From: Thioclava sp. GXIMD4216
GTDB taxonomy: Bacteria; Pseudomonadota; Alphaproteobacteria; Rhodobacterales; Rhodobacteraceae
NCBI RefSeq assembly: GCF_037949285.1
Contig: NZ_CP149926.1
Coordinates: 1,343,501-1,407,500, forward strand
Reading direction: 5' to 3'
Length of the DNA: 64,000 nucleotides
Part shown: positions 35,258 through 44,875 of the stretch, piece after piece
How positions within the stretch are numbered: the stretch's first letter is position 1
How the letters are laid out: each line of letters begins with the position of its first letter
Translations under genes and position numbers: made by a program
Notes under the pieces: model-generated
The model's input: the letters and a program-made list of their open reading frames with translations, nothing else
Told to the model about the DNA's origin: nothing
Databases searched by the model: none

Positions 35258-36160
35258 ATGACCGAAGCAGGCAAGGGTGTTGTTGCAATCATCAGTTGCT
35301 GCACGATCTGGGGATTGTCGGGGCTGTTCTTCGCGGTCTTGCGCCATGTGCCGGTGATCGAGGTGCTTGCCCACAGGACGCTCTGGTCGGCGGTGCTGTT
35401 CATGATCATTCTGGCACTAAAGGGCAAGCTGCCGGCGCTGCGTGTGGCGCTGCGGCCGAAGTCGCTCGGCATCATCACTCTGGCGTCGCTTTGCGTAACG
35501 GCGAACTGGTTCACCTATGTCTGGGCGATCCATAACGGGCATCCGGTGGAGGCGAGCTTCGGCTATTATATCTCGCCGCTTCTTTCGGTCATGCTGGGGG
35601 TGGTCGTCCTGCGTGAAAAGCTGGGCAGCCTGCAGGTGGTGGCCATTGGGCTGGTCGCTGTGGCGGTGATCTATATGGGCATCGCACAGGGCCATGCGCC
35701 GGTCATTCCGCTGATTCTGGCGGTGACGTTCGGGATGTACGGGCTGATCAAGAAACAGCTGAAAACCGAACCGCTGGTCACGGTGACTGTCGAGGTGCTG
35801 GTACTGGCTCCGATATCGGCGGTGTATCTGATCGGGCTGGAACTGGGCTGGTTCGGCCCTGCCCATGCCGGACATTTCGGGCGCGATACGACAGAGACGC
35901 TGTTTCTGGTGCTCTCGGCCTGCCTGACAGCGGTGCCGCTGATGCTGTTTTCCTACGCGGCCCAACGCCTGCGTCTGGCGACGCTGGGGTTGATACAATA
36001 TCTCAACCCGACGCTACAGCTGACCGTGGCGGTGCTGCTGCTGGCCGACCCTTTGCAACCGGTGCAGATGATGGTCCTGCCGGTGATCTGGCTGGCCTTG
36101 GCGCTTTATTCGCTGTCGGGGTTTCGGGGCGCTGCGCGGAAGGCCCAGCCCTCCGCGTGA
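35258..36160 (+). CDS. rarD: RarD-type EamA/DMT permease
   Basis: This 300-residue protein has ten predicted membrane helices and the two-repeat EamA layout. Family signatures are IWGLSGLFFAVLRHVPVIEVLAHRTLWS region (about 17-44), NGHPVEASFGYYISPLL, and LQYLNPTLQ-type sequence GLIQYLNPTLQ. RarD was named for a chloramphenicol-sensitivity phenotype; its substrate is not known. It ends 16 bases before the convergent LOG gene. Confidence 0.88.
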   Translation: MTEAGKGVVAIISCCTIWGLSGLFFAVLRHVPVIEVLAHRTLWSAVLFMIILALKGKLPALRVALRPKSLGIITLASLCVTANWFTYVWAIHNGHPVEASFGYYISPLLSVMLGVVVLREKLGSLQVVAIGLVAVAVIYMGIAQGHAPVIPLILAVTFGMYGLIKKQLKTEPLVTVTVEVLVLAPISAVYLIGLELGWFGPAHAGHFGRDTTETLFLVLSACLTAVPLMLFSYAAQRLRLATLGLIQYLNPTLQLTVAVLLLADPLQPVQMMVLPVIWLALALYSLSGFRGAARKAQPSA

Positions 36161-36176
36161 TTTGGCAGGCAGGGGG

Positions 36177-36737
36177 TCAGGCGGTGAAGGCGGCGTCCAG
36201 TGCGGCTTCAAGCGCGGGCACCGTGTCGGCCCATGTCAGGAAAGTGCCAAGGCTGGGATCGGCAAAGCCCTCGATGATCACCTGCTCGATCAGGCGGCGC
36301 AGAGGCTCCCAGTATCCATCGGTATTCAGGATGAAAATCGGCTTTTTGTGCAGGCCGATCTGACGCCATGTGAGAACTTCGAAAATCTCGTCAAGCGAAC
36401 CGGCCCCGCCCGGTAGCAGGACGATGGCATCCGAATTCATGAACATCACCTTTTTGCGCTCATGCATAGTTTCGGTGACGATATAGCTGGTCAGGTCACG
36501 CTTGCCGACCTCGCGCGAGAACAGGTGTTCGGGGATAACGCCGAAGGTCTCCCCCTGTGCCTGTTGTGTGGCGCGGGCAACCGCCCCCATCAGCCCCACA
36601 TCGCCTGCGCCATAAACCAGCCGCCAGCCACGATGCGCCAGCATCCGGCCCGTCTCGGTCGCGGCCTGTTCGTAGCTTGGTTGCGCACCAAGACGGGAAC
36701 CGCAGAAGACGCAGACGGAGGGGCGGGGCTGGGTCAT
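36177..36737 (-). CDS. LOG-family nucleoside 5'-monophosphate phosphoribohydrolase
   Basis: This 186-residue Rossmann-like protein of the TIGR00730/LOG family splits the N-glycosidic bond of cytokinin ribotides or other nucleotides. It has the signatures VYGAGDVGLMG and PGGAGSLDEIFEVLTW (PGGxGTxxE type, with serine in the T position). FCGSR near the N terminus is typical. The start is the ATG beginning MTQPRPSV; upstream frame continuation is noise. It is divergent from the LysM gene. Confidence 0.9.
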   Translation of the reverse strand: MTQPRPSVCVFCGSRLGAQPSYEQAATETGRMLAHRGWRLVYGAGDVGLMGAVARATQQAQGETFGVIPEHLFSREVGKRDLTSYIVTETMHERKKVMFMNSDAIVLLPGGAGSLDEIFEVLTWRQIGLHKKPIFILNTDGYWEPLRRLIEQVIIEGFADPSLGTFLTWADTVPALEAALDAAFTA

Positions 36738-36805
36738 GGGAATCTCTTTCTTTTTTGCTCGGAATATCAGCGGGTTTGCAGGGGCCTGCCTTGCATAAAC
36801 TTGTT

Positions 36806-36817
36806 GTATGGTCATAC
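36806..36817. promoter_or_regulatory. GTATG-GT-CATAC palindrome in the LOG/LysM divergent region
   Basis: A 12-bp dyad sits midway in the 143-bp divergent promoter region. It is a possible operator, with no regulator known. Confidence 0.3.
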
Positions 36818-36880
36818 GCCCGCCGCTAGGCTCCCGCAAGGGAAGAGCGCGGGGTGCGGGTCCCAAGGAGTTCGCACGCA

Positions 36881-37987
36881 ATGAGCACGGTATCACGACA
36901 ACACCTGATCCTCGGGGTCGCAATGGCAGCCCTTGTCGGGGGGGCGGGGCTTTGGTGGATGCGCCATCTGCCCGATCCGTCGCCCGCGCCAGACACGGCA
37001 CCGGATGCCGCGCCGCCCGTGTCTGCGACGGTCCCTGATGCGACGGCCCCTAGTGCTGTAACGGCCACCGGGCGGGCCGGGGCCGGTCTTTCTGTCGCAC
37101 AAGCGCCCGCGCCAGAGGTCGATCCCGACCACGGGCGCTTCGACAATCTGCATGTCACGCCTGACGGGGCCGTGACGCTGGCCGGTCGTGCCGCGCCCGA
37201 CGCGCATGTGACGGTGCTGGTGGATGGCGCCGTTATGGCCGAAGTGGTGGCCGATGCCGCCGGCAGTTTCGCCACACAGTTCGAGGTCACGCCGTCGGAT
37301 GTGCCGCAATCTGTCCGTTTGCGGGTGGCGCGGGCGGGGCAGGCGGCTGTCGAAAGCCCCGAGACATTGCAGATTGCGCCGCTTCTGGCGGTGCCGGTCG
37401 CCTCGGAAGCGGTGGCGGATGCGGCCCCCGCGCCCGATACCCCGCCCGCCGCTGCCCCGCGTCCGATCATCACCGATGCGCAGGGCGCGCGTGTGCTCGG
37501 GCCGGCGCTGGACCGTCTGGCGATAGACACCCTTTCCTATGACGCGAAAGGCGATGTGGTGATTGCCGGACGGGGCTTGGCCGATGGCGCTCGGCTGGTG
37601 GTCTATCTGGACAACCGTCAGGTGGCCCTATCCGCGCCTGCGCGCCGCAACGAGGCGGGGTGGCAGCTTGATCTGCCCGAGATCGCGCCGGGCACCTACC
37701 AGCTGCGGGTCGATGCGGTGGCGGCGGATGGTCAGGTGGTGTCGCGGGCCGAAACGCCCTTCCTGCGCGAGACGCCGCAGGTCCTTGCCGATGCGGTGGC
37801 CGAAAGCAATGGCGCTGCGACAGAGGCCAAGATCCTGACCGTGCAACCGGGTAATACGCTTTGGGCCATTGCGCATGCGGCCTATGGCGACGGGTTTCTC
37901 TATGTCCGCGTATTCGAGGCCAATCGCGACCAGATCCGCAATCCCGATCTGATCTATCCCGGACAGGTCTTCAATCTGCCGCAATAA
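36881..37987 (+). CDS. LysM domain protein with N-terminal membrane anchor
   Basis: This 368-residue protein has an N-terminal membrane segment (about 10-26) and an Ala/Pro/Asp-rich linker (about 30-75). Two Ig-like or Big-type repeats follow (VTLAGRAAPDAHVTVLVDG... and VVIAGRGLADGARLVVYLD...). The C-terminal LysM module (about 316-367) has TVQPGNTLWAIAHAAYGDG and the end motif LIYPGQVFNLP. This layout is common in alphaproteobacterial envelope proteins that bind peptidoglycan. The ATG follows AAGGAG at 10 bases. Confidence 0.88.
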   Translation: MSTVSRQHLILGVAMAALVGGAGLWWMRHLPDPSPAPDTAPDAAPPVSATVPDATAPSAVTATGRAGAGLSVAQAPAPEVDPDHGRFDNLHVTPDGAVTLAGRAAPDAHVTVLVDGAVMAEVVADAAGSFATQFEVTPSDVPQSVRLRVARAGQAAVESPETLQIAPLLAVPVASEAVADAAPAPDTPPAAAPRPIITDAQGARVLGPALDRLAIDTLSYDAKGDVVIAGRGLADGARLVVYLDNRQVALSAPARRNEAGWQLDLPEIAPGTYQLRVDAVAADGQVVSRAETPFLRETPQVLADAVAESNGAATEAKILTVQPGNTLWAIAHAAYGDGFLYVRVFEANRDQIRNPDLIYPGQVFNLPQ

Positions 37988-38046
37988 CCGCGGGTTGGCA
38001 GAGACGTCCTGTTTGATTAGGTTGCGGCGGGCAGCCCAGCCGAAAG

Positions 38047-39897
38047 ATGCCAGATATGCCGCCCGATACCTCTTTGCCCTCCGATGTCGCCAAGGCCGAC
38101 CGCAAGCGCGGCTGGACGCTGATCCGCTTTATCCTGCCCTATCTGTGGCCTGCCGAGGCCGCTTGGGTCCGGCGCAGGGTGGTGTGGGCGATGCTGCTGC
38201 TGGTGACGGCCAAGGTCATCACGCTGCTGACGCCCTATCTTTACAAGCTCGCCGTCGATACGCTGTCGGGCGATGCCCGCGATCCGGCGCTTCTGCTGCC
38301 GCTCGGGGCGGTCGCGCTGACCGTGGCCTATGGGGTGGCACGGTTTCTGTCTTCGGGCGTGAGCGAATTGCGCAATGCGATTTTCGCGCCGGTACAGATG
38401 CGCGCGACCAAGGATATCGCGCTCAAGACTTTCCGGCATATGCATATGTTGTCGCTGCGATACCACATCGGGCGCAAGACCGGCGCGATCACGCGGATTA
38501 TCGAACGGGGGGTGAAGGCCAGCGAGGTCTTCCTGTCATTCCTGCTGTTCAACATTCTGCCGATGGTCATCGAGATGCTCTTCGTGCTGGTGATTTTCGC
38601 CGTCGCTTTCGACTGGCGCTATGCGCTGGTGCTGCTGGTGACGATCATGGCCTATGTGGTCTTCACGCTGAAAGTGACCGAATGGCGGGTGCGGGTGCGC
38701 CAGCGGATGAACAAGGCCGATCAGGAGGCCAACCAGAAGGCGATCGACAGTTTGCTCAATTACGAGACGGTCAAATATTTCAATGCCGATGCGTGGGAGA
38801 TGTCGCGATACGATGCCTCTATGGCGGATTATGCGAAGGCCGCGATCCGCACCGATCGCTCGCTGGCCTTTCTGAATGCAGGGCAGGCGCTGATCATCTC
38901 GTCCGGACTGTGTGCGGTGATGGTGATGGCGGCAATGGAGACCATGCGCGGGGCGCTGAGCGTGGGCGATTTTGTCATGGTGCAGGCCTATATGATCCAG
39001 ATCACCACGCCGCTGAATTTCCTTGGCTCGGTCTATCGCAATATCCGGCAGGGTCTGACCGATATGGGCGAGATGCATGACCTGCTGGAGCAGCGCCCCG
39101 AGGTGCAGGACAAGCCCGATGCGACGCCCTTGCAGGTGACGGGCGGGCATGTGACCTTCCGCGATGTGCGGTTCCACTATATGCCCGAACGCCCGATCCT
39201 GAAGGGCATCAGCCTTGATGTGGCGCCGGGCCAGACGGTGGCTTTGGTCGGGCCTTCGGGGTCGGGGAAATCGACCATCGGCCGGTTGATGTTCCGTTTT
39301 TATGATGTGACGGGCGGGGGGGTCGAGATTGACGGGCAGGATCTGCGCGATGTGACGCAATCCTCGCTGCATGCGGCGATCGGTGTCGTGCCGCAGGATA
39401 CGGTGCTGTTTAACGACAGTGTGGGCTATAATATCGCCTATGCCCGCCCGCAGGCCACGCGCGACGAGGTGATCGCCGCCGCGAAAGCCGCCCGTATCCA
39501 CGACTTCATCGAAAGCCTCCCCGAGGGCTATGACACGCAGGTGGGCGAGCGCGGGCTGAAGCTTTCGGGCGGCGAGAAGCAGCGCGTGGGGATTGCCCGC
39601 ACCATTCTGAAGAACCCGCCAATCCTGCTGCTGGACGAGGCGACCTCGGCGCTGGATACCCAGACCGAGCGCGATATTCAGGCCTCGCTGGCCGAGGCGG
39701 GGCAGGGGCGCACGGTGATCACCATCGCGCACCGCCTCTCGACCATTGTCGATGCGGATCAGATTGTCGTGATGGAGGCGGGCCAGATCGTCGAACGGGG
39801 GCGCCACGAGGCGCTTTTGGCCAAGGGCGGGCGCTACGCCCGTATGTGGGCGCGCCAATCGGCAGAAATTGAACGTGAAGACGGGGCTCAAAGCTAG
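38047..39897 (+). CDS. ATM1-type ABC exporter (fused permease and ATPase)
   Basis: This 616-residue protein has six membrane helices (about 45-320) and an ATPase domain (about 360-600). The latter carries Walker A GPSGSGKST, PQDTVLFNDSVGYNI, signature LSGGEKQRVGIAR, Walker B ILLLDEATSALD and switch IAHRLSTI. The permease segment FRHMHMLSLRYHIGRKTGA and NYETVKYFNAD are signatures of the Atm1/HMT1 group, which export glutathione-linked sulfur, Fe-S precursors or heavy-metal conjugates. Two ATGs (38047, 38056) are possible. The YfgM-like gene follows after 130 bases. Confidence 0.9.
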   Translation: MPDMPPDTSLPSDVAKADRKRGWTLIRFILPYLWPAEAAWVRRRVVWAMLLLVTAKVITLLTPYLYKLAVDTLSGDARDPALLLPLGAVALTVAYGVARFLSSGVSELRNAIFAPVQMRATKDIALKTFRHMHMLSLRYHIGRKTGAITRIIERGVKASEVFLSFLLFNILPMVIEMLFVLVIFAVAFDWRYALVLLVTIMAYVVFTLKVTEWRVRVRQRMNKADQEANQKAIDSLLNYETVKYFNADAWEMSRYDASMADYAKAAIRTDRSLAFLNAGQALIISSGLCAVMVMAAMETMRGALSVGDFVMVQAYMIQITTPLNFLGSVYRNIRQGLTDMGEMHDLLEQRPEVQDKPDATPLQVTGGHVTFRDVRFHYMPERPILKGISLDVAPGQTVALVGPSGSGKSTIGRLMFRFYDVTGGGVEIDGQDLRDVTQSSLHAAIGVVPQDTVLFNDSVGYNIAYARPQATRDEVIAAAKAARIHDFIESLPEGYDTQVGERGLKLSGGEKQRVGIARTILKNPPILLLDEATSALDTQTERDIQASLAEAGQGRTVITIAHRLSTIVDADQIVVMEAGQIVERGRHEALLAKGGRYARMWARQSAEIEREDGAQS

Positions 39898-40026
39898 CCC
39901 TGTGCCCGCCTGCCCTTGCCGGAGGGGGAGGCTTGCGTATAAGAAAGGCCGGAACAGGTCGGGCAAGCTTCGCCCGACAGGCGGGATTCTTCTGCGACCC
40001 GCTGGCAAGACGAAGGAGTGCGGCCC

Positions 40027-40671
40027 GTGAGCGAGACCGACAGTTTCATCGACGAAGTCACCGAAGAGGTGCGTCGCGACCGTCTTTACCGCGTGTTCAA
40101 ACGCTGGGGATGGGTGGGCGTTCTGGCGGTGCTTGCCATTGTGGGCGGGGCGGCATGGAACGAATACCAGACCCAGCAGCGTGATGCTGCGGCGCAAAGC
40201 TTTGGCGACGGGGTGATGGCGGCGATGAAAGCCGAAGATCCGCTGGCGGCGCTGAAAGATGTTCCGGCCGAAGGGGCGCGGGCCGGTGTGCTGGATCTGG
40301 TGGCAGGGGCCACCGCATTGGAGGACGGCAAGACCGATCAGGCCGTGACCCATTTTCAGGCCGCCGCCGATAATCAGGCCCTGCCGCCCAGCTTGCACGA
40401 TCTGGCGCGTCTGAAACTGATCCTTGCGCAAGGGGCGCAGATGCCCGCGTCCGAACGCGATGCCATGCTGGCCGATCTGGCCAAGCCCGGAGCGCCCTAT
40501 TCCGAACTGGCACAGGAACAGCAGATTCTGGTGCTGGTGGCAGATGGCAAAACCGATGAGGCCATCAGCCAGGCGCAATCCATGCTGCAGGAGGCTGATC
40601 TGACCTCTGGGGTGCAGCAACGCCTGACGCAGCTTATTGTGGCCCTTGGTGGCGAGATGAAACAGGGCTGA
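40027..40671 (+). CDS. YfgM-like inner membrane TPR protein
   Basis: This 214-residue protein has a cytoplasmic N terminus (1-28), one membrane helix (about 30-46) and a periplasmic TPR-like domain (ATALEDGKTDQAVTHFQAA and similar). In enterobacteria YfgM works with the periplasmic chaperone network and the SecYEG-PpiD complex. The GTG start is chosen for AAGGAG at 8 bases; a GTG three codons earlier overlaps that site. The yfgM-bamB-der gene order is the same as in gammaproteobacteria. Confidence 0.82.
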   Translation: MSETDSFIDEVTEEVRRDRLYRVFKRWGWVGVLAVLAIVGGAAWNEYQTQQRDAAAQSFGDGVMAAMKAEDPLAALKDVPAEGARAGVLDLVAGATALEDGKTDQAVTHFQAAADNQALPPSLHDLARLKLILAQGAQMPASERDAMLADLAKPGAPYSELAQEQQILVLVADGKTDEAISQAQSMLQEADLTSGVQQRLTQLIVALGGEMKQG

Positions 40672-40733
40672 GCCCTTGCGCGGGCAGGCTGCCCGCGTAT
40701 TTCCGAAGTAACATTGACGGCAGGAGTAGCGCG

Positions 40734-42044
40734 GTGAAGCTTGTTCACAAAATGGCGGCCCTTGGCATGATGCTGGCGGTTTCCGCCTGCGAAAAGGAAG
40801 TTGTCCTTCAGGGCGATCGGCTTGATCCGCGCGATGTGCTCTCCGATACCGCAACCGAGGTGGCTCCTGTCACCTCGACGGCGCTCAGCCTGCCCGCTGT
40901 GACCGCCAATGCCGACTGGCCCCAACGTGCCGGCGGTCCGACCCACCACGCGCCGAATGCGGCCATCGGGCAGGGAACGACGCTGGTCTGGCAGGCAGGG
41001 ATCGGGCAGGGGGATGCCCGCAAATACCGCATTACCTCGGATCCGGTCGTGTTGGGAGGGCGGATCTTTACGCTCGACAGCCATACCGATGTCACCGCCA
41101 CCTCGACCTCGGGGCAGACATTGTGGCGCGCCAATCTGGTGCCGGCCAATGAAACCCCCGGCTCGGCTTCGGGCGGTGGTCTGGCCGCTTCGGGCAATAC
41201 GCTGTTTGTGACCACGGGCTATGGCGAGCTGGTGGCGGTGGATACAGCGTCCGGCAATGTGCGCTGGCGTCAGGATTTCGGCGTCTCGATCGGTGGCGCG
41301 CCGACCGTGGCGGATGGTCTGGTCTATGTCGTTGCGCGTGACGGTTCGGCATGGGCGATCCGTCCGGCAGATGGCAAAGTGGAATGGCAGATGCAGGGCG
41401 GGGCCTCGCCCTCGGCCATGACGGGGGTCTCGGCCCCTGCGGTGGGGGGCAATACGGCTGTCTTCCCCTTCCCCTCGGGGGATCTGATGGCCACGCTGCC
41501 CAAAGGCGGTTTCGACATGTGGCAGGCCCGCGTTCCGGGCCGCCGTCTGGGCCGTGCCTTCGGGAGCATCGTTGATCTGACGGGCGATCCCGTCATCGTG
41601 GGCGATGTCGTCTATGCAGGCACCTCGGCAGGCCGGTCTGCCGCCTTCGATCTGGCATCGGGCAAGCAGAAATGGGTGGCCAAAACAGGGGCGACCTCGC
41701 CGCTGGTCGTGGCGGGCGGTTCGGTCTTCCTGATTTCGGATGAAGCCAAGCTGACCCGTCTTGATGCCGCCACCGGTGCCGAGATCTATGCCGTGGATAT
41801 GCCCTATTACGTCAAGGAAAAGCCGAAGAAACAACAGGCGATCTATGCGCATTACGGGCCGGTTCTGGCCGGCAACAAGCTGTTTGTCGCCTCGTCCGAC
41901 AACCGTCTGCGGGTGTTTGATCCGGCCTCGGGCAAGCTTCTGGCGGCGGTCGATCTGCCCGGCGGTGCGGCTTCGGCCCCTGTGGTGGCAGGCGGCACGC
42001 TTTATGTCGTTTCGCGCGATGGCAAGCTTCTGGCCTATCGCTGA
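40734..42044 (+). CDS. bamB: Outer membrane assembly lipoprotein BamB-like (PQQ-type beta-propeller)
   Basis: This 436-residue exported lipoprotein has a signal peptide ending VSAC, with the lipid cysteine at C19. A short linker is followed by an eight-bladed WD/PQQ-like propeller with repeats such as GELVAVDTASGNVRWR, GSAWAIRPADGKVEWQ and RLRVFDPASGKLLAAV. BamB supports the BAM complex in inserting outer membrane barrels. The start is a GTG with AGGAG at about 8 bases. Its neighbours (YfgM-like, der) strengthen the assignment. A terminator follows. Confidence 0.87.
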   Translation: MKLVHKMAALGMMLAVSACEKEVVLQGDRLDPRDVLSDTATEVAPVTSTALSLPAVTANADWPQRAGGPTHHAPNAAIGQGTTLVWQAGIGQGDARKYRITSDPVVLGGRIFTLDSHTDVTATSTSGQTLWRANLVPANETPGSASGGGLAASGNTLFVTTGYGELVAVDTASGNVRWRQDFGVSIGGAPTVADGLVYVVARDGSAWAIRPADGKVEWQMQGGASPSAMTGVSAPAVGGNTAVFPFPSGDLMATLPKGGFDMWQARVPGRRLGRAFGSIVDLTGDPVIVGDVVYAGTSAGRSAAFDLASGKQKWVAKTGATSPLVVAGGSVFLISDEAKLTRLDAATGAEIYAVDMPYYVKEKPKKQQAIYAHYGPVLAGNKLFVASSDNRLRVFDPASGKLLAAVDLPGGAASAPVVAGGTLYVVSRDGKLLAYR

Positions 42045-42063
42045 GGGGTTTGATCGAAGGAAG

Positions 42064-42088
42064 CCGGGCTTTTGCCCGGTTTTCTTTT
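42064..42088 (+). terminator. Terminator between bamB and der
   Basis: CCGGGC-TTTT-GCCCGG is followed by TTTTCTTTT, 20 bases after the bamB stop. It implies that der has its own promoter in the remaining 90 bases, or that read-through is partial. Confidence 0.83.
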
Positions 42089-42179
42089 AACAGTGTTTGA
42101 CCCGCGCCCGCGTCCCGTGTAGGAGACGCGTTCGAATCCGCGCATCCCGTACGGGGCTGCGCCGCCCAAGGAGGGCCTT

Positions 42180-43703
42180 ATGAGCTTTACCCTCGCGATC
42201 GTTGGTCGCCCTAATGTCGGCAAGTCGACCCTGTTCAACCGTCTGGTCGGCAAGCGTCTGGCGCTTGTCGATGATACGCCCGGTGTGACCCGCGACCTGC
42301 GCGAGGGCGACGCGCGCCTCGGCGATCTGCGCTTTATCGTGATCGATAGCGCCGGTCTGGAGCTGGCCGAGGATGACAGCCTTCAGGGCCGTATGCGCCG
42401 CCTGACCGAGCGCGCGGTGGAAGAGGCCGATATCTGCCTCTTCGTGGTAGATGCCCGTGTGGGTGTGACCCCCGCCGATGAGATTTTCGCCGATATCCTG
42501 CGCCGCAAGAATGCCAATGTGATCTTGGCCGCCAATAAGGCCGAAGGCAATGCCGGTGAGGCAGGCGCCCTGGAGGCCTGGAGCCTCGGTCTGGGCGAGC
42601 CGCTGCGGATTTCGGCAGAGCATGGCGAGGGTATGGATGACCTTTACCATGTGCTGCGCCCGCTGGCCGATGATTTCGCCGCCAAGAATGTGGCCGCGAT
42701 CCCCGAGACCGATGTGGTGATCGAGGATGAGCTGTCCGAAGATGACATCCCCGCCTATATTCCGCCCTCGGCGGCCAAACCGCTGCAGCTTGCCGTGATC
42801 GGTCGTCCGAATGCGGGGAAATCGACGCTGATCAACAAGATCCTCAATGAGGACCGCCTGCTGACCGGCCCCGAGGCAGGCATCACCCGCGATGCGATCT
42901 CGGTCAAGACCGACTATATGGGCACGCCCATGCGCATCTGGGACACTGCCGGTATGCGCAAGAAGGCCCGTGTGAACGAAAAGCTGGAGAAGCTTTCCGT
43001 GGCCGATGGTTTGCGCGCCGTGCGCTTTGCCGAGGTCGTGGTGGTTCTCTTGGATGTGAATATCCCGTTTGAAACGCAGGATCTACGGATTGCCGATTTC
43101 GCGGAAACCGAGGGCCGTGCCGTTGTTGTGGCGGCCAATAAATGGGACCTCGAAGACGATAAGCCCGCGAAGCTTCTGGAACTGCGCGAGGCCTTCGAGC
43201 GCCTGTTGCCGCAGCTCAAAGGCGCGCCGCTGGTGACCGTTTCGGCGAAAACCGGCAAGGGGCTTGACCGCCTTCATGCCGCGATCCTGAAGGCGCATGA
43301 GGTCTGGAACCGCCGTGTGCCCACCGCGAAACTGAACAACTGGCTCTCGGCCATGACCGAGGCGCACCCGCCGCCCGCCCCCGGTGGGCGCCGGATCAAG
43401 CTGCGCTATATGACGCAGGCCAAGACGCGCCCGCCAGGATTTGTGGTGAAGGCCACCCATACCGACAAGATCCCCGAAGCCTATGGCCGCTATCTGGTGA
43501 ACGGGCTGCGTGAGAGCTTTGATATGGGGGGCACGCCGATCCGGATCTATTTCCGCGATCAGGGCAAGGCCAACCCCTATAAGGACAAGAAGAAATCCAT
43601 CCCTTCGCGTCTTAAAAAACACGTGGATGCCAAGAAACAGGCCGCGTTCAAATCCGCCGCTGCCGAACGTCGCAAGACCAAAGACAAAAGCAAAGACGAC
43701 TAA
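42180..43703 (+). CDS. der: Ribosome biogenesis GTPase Der (EngA)
   Basis: This 507-residue protein has tandem G domains. Domain 1 carries [10 protein letters not shown] (9-18), DTPGVTRD and ANKAEG. Domain 2 (about 205-380) carries [21 protein letters not shown] and ANKWDLE. A C-terminal KH-like domain (about 385-470) and a Lys-rich tail follow. It binds the 50S subunit in late assembly. The ATG follows AAGGAGG. It is essential in most bacteria. Confidence 0.96.
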   Translation: MSFTLAIVGRPNVGKSTLFNRLVGKRLALVDDTPGVTRDLREGDARLGDLRFIVIDSAGLELAEDDSLQGRMRRLTERAVEEADICLFVVDARVGVTPADEIFADILRRKNANVILAANKAEGNAGEAGALEAWSLGLGEPLRISAEHGEGMDDLYHVLRPLADDFAAKNVAAIPETDVVIEDELSEDDIPAYIPPSAAKPLQLAVIGRPNAGKSTLINKILNEDRLLTGPEAGITRDAISVKTDYMGTPMRIWDTAGMRKKARVNEKLEKLSVADGLRAVRFAEVVVVLLDVNIPFETQDLRIADFAETEGRAVVVAANKWDLEDDKPAKLLELREAFERLLPQLKGAPLVTVSAKTGKGLDRLHAAILKAHEVWNRRVPTAKLNNWLSAMTEAHPPPAPGGRRIKLRYMTQAKTRPPGFVVKATHTDKIPEAYGRYLVNGLRESFDMGGTPIRIYFRDQGKANPYKDKKKSIPSRLKKHVDAKKQAAFKSAAAERRKTKDKSKDD

Positions 43704-43706
43704 GAA

Positions 43707-43738
43707 AAACCCCGGCCTGTATGCCGGGGTTTCTTTTT
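43707..43738. terminator. Bidirectional terminator after der
   Basis: A 10-bp stem AAACCCCGGC/GCCGGGGTTT with a 6-base loop is followed by CTTTTT on the plus strand and by AAAAA-derived T on the minus strand. It sits between convergent genes. Confidence 0.86.
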
Positions 43739-43759
43739 GACCTCTCGCCGATAGGGCGG

Positions 43760-44494
43760 TTAATGGGAATAGCCATGTCGCGGGCTGCGCGGCTGCCAGA
43801 AGGTCAGGACCAGCAGGGCCAGCGCGTAGATGCAGGCTGGCAGCATGATAACGTCATGGCCCCAGTTTGCCGCGATCACCCCGATCAAGGCCCAGATCAC
43901 GCCAAGGGCATAACCACGTGGCGGGCGCAGCCATAAAATCAGTGTCAGGCTGAGCGCCGCCACCAGTGACAGCATCAGAAGGGTGACCACCGTTTCGGAG
44001 CCGATATTATAGCCGATCAGCACCACGCCCGTCCCTACGGCAGAGGCAGCGGTCAGCCAGCCTGCGTAAAGCGAGATCGGCCAGGACAGCAGCGCGGGCT
44101 CAAGCGTGCGGGGCGCGTGCGCCATTGCCCAGACAGCGGCTGCCCACATGATCCAGATTTGCAGCGTGGCAAGCCAAGGCTGCGATGTGGCAACCACAAG
44201 CCAGCTTGCGCCAAGGGCCAGCGACACAAAAAGCGGCCAGCGCGGTTGGTCCCAGCCAGAGACCTCGGCGCGTTTGAACAGCCCCCACGCCGCGTGGATC
44301 ACCAGCCACAGATAGATCAGCGACCATATCGAGAATGCCCATCCCGCCGGTTGCACGGCGGGTTTGTCCACGGGGTTGGGGAACATGCTGGGATCATACC
44401 CTTTGAACGAGGGAGACCAGAGCGGCGAGAGAACGAAAGCCAGTGTCGCGACGAAAAGCAGAATGGCTTTCATGCGGAAGGTTTGGCGGAACAT
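43760..44494 (-). CDS. TspO/MBR-like tryptophan-rich membrane protein
   Basis: This 244-residue membrane protein has an estimated six or seven helices and many tryptophans. VQPAGWAFSIWSLIYLWLVIHAA (about 46-68) recalls the PxxxxxxxWxxLY core of TspO-type proteins, and a second WAxxWAMAHAPRT segment follows. True TspO has five helices and about 160 residues, so this is a distant, longer relative. The ATG at 44494 has AGGA at 9 bases; a longer frame upstream is unlikely. Confidence 0.65.
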   Translation of the reverse strand: MFRQTFRMKAILLFVATLAFVLSPLWSPSFKGYDPSMFPNPVDKPAVQPAGWAFSIWSLIYLWLVIHAAWGLFKRAEVSGWDQPRWPLFVSLALGASWLVVATSQPWLATLQIWIMWAAAVWAMAHAPRTLEPALLSWPISLYAGWLTAASAVGTGVVLIGYNIGSETVVTLLMLSLVAALSLTLILWLRPPRGYALGVIWALIGVIAANWGHDVIMLPACIYALALLVLTFWQPRSPRHGYSH

Positions 44495-44558
44495 TGCGGA
44501 CTGTCCTGCAGTTGTTTCCAGCAGGAACGCGCCAAAGTTCCGAAAGTTCCCTTCGGGG

Positions 44559-44753
44559 TCAAATAAATCCCAGATGATCCAGCGCCGCCTTGGCTGCGCC
44601 GGAGGGCGCGCTTTCGGCCTCGTTGAGGGCATGCACGATCTTGGTCAGCTTGCGCTCGTAGCAGAGCTGCGAGACATAGGCCGCAATCGAGACGTCATCC
44701 ATGTCACAGATCTCGCGGGCGAGGTGTTCCGGATCTTGCAGAAGACGGGTCAT
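44559..44753 (-). CDS. Hypothetical 64-residue protein
   Basis: This helical cytoplasmic protein with two cysteines (EICDMDD, QLCYERK) and no recognised domain has an ATG preceded by CGGAG at 8 bases, which supports translation. It lies between the TspO-like gene and the serS terminator, on the same strand as both. Function unknown. Confidence 0.6.
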   Translation of the reverse strand: MTRLLQDPEHLAREICDMDDVSIAAYVSQLCYERKLTKIVHALNEAESAPSGAAKAALDHLGFI

Positions 44754-44799
44754 GATCGGTTCTCCGTTCCATCGGGTGGCGTAACCTTAATATATAATG

Positions 44800-44833
44800 A
44801 AAAACGCTCCCATGACACAGGTCATAGGAGCGT
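44800..44833 (-). terminator. serS: Terminator of serS
   Basis: On the minus strand a 13-bp stem starts ACGCTCC, contains one T-G wobble, has a 4-base loop and ends in TTTTT. The wobble pairs only on the minus-strand RNA, showing the direction. Confidence 0.87.
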
Positions 44834-44875
44834 CCTATAGCGGCCATCCTTAAAAGGCAGCCTTGGCGGAATGCC

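Noticed and set aside
38536..40854. 772-codon minus-strand open frame across the ATM1-type and YfgM-like genes
   Set aside because: It is a shadow of two real genes and the gap between them and shows no domain.
42125..42155. tRNA-like T-arm (GCGTTCGAATCCGC) upstream of der
   Set aside because: Only a 4-bp stem forms, with an 8-base loop. No acceptor, D or anticodon arm fits around it, and the region is the der leader.
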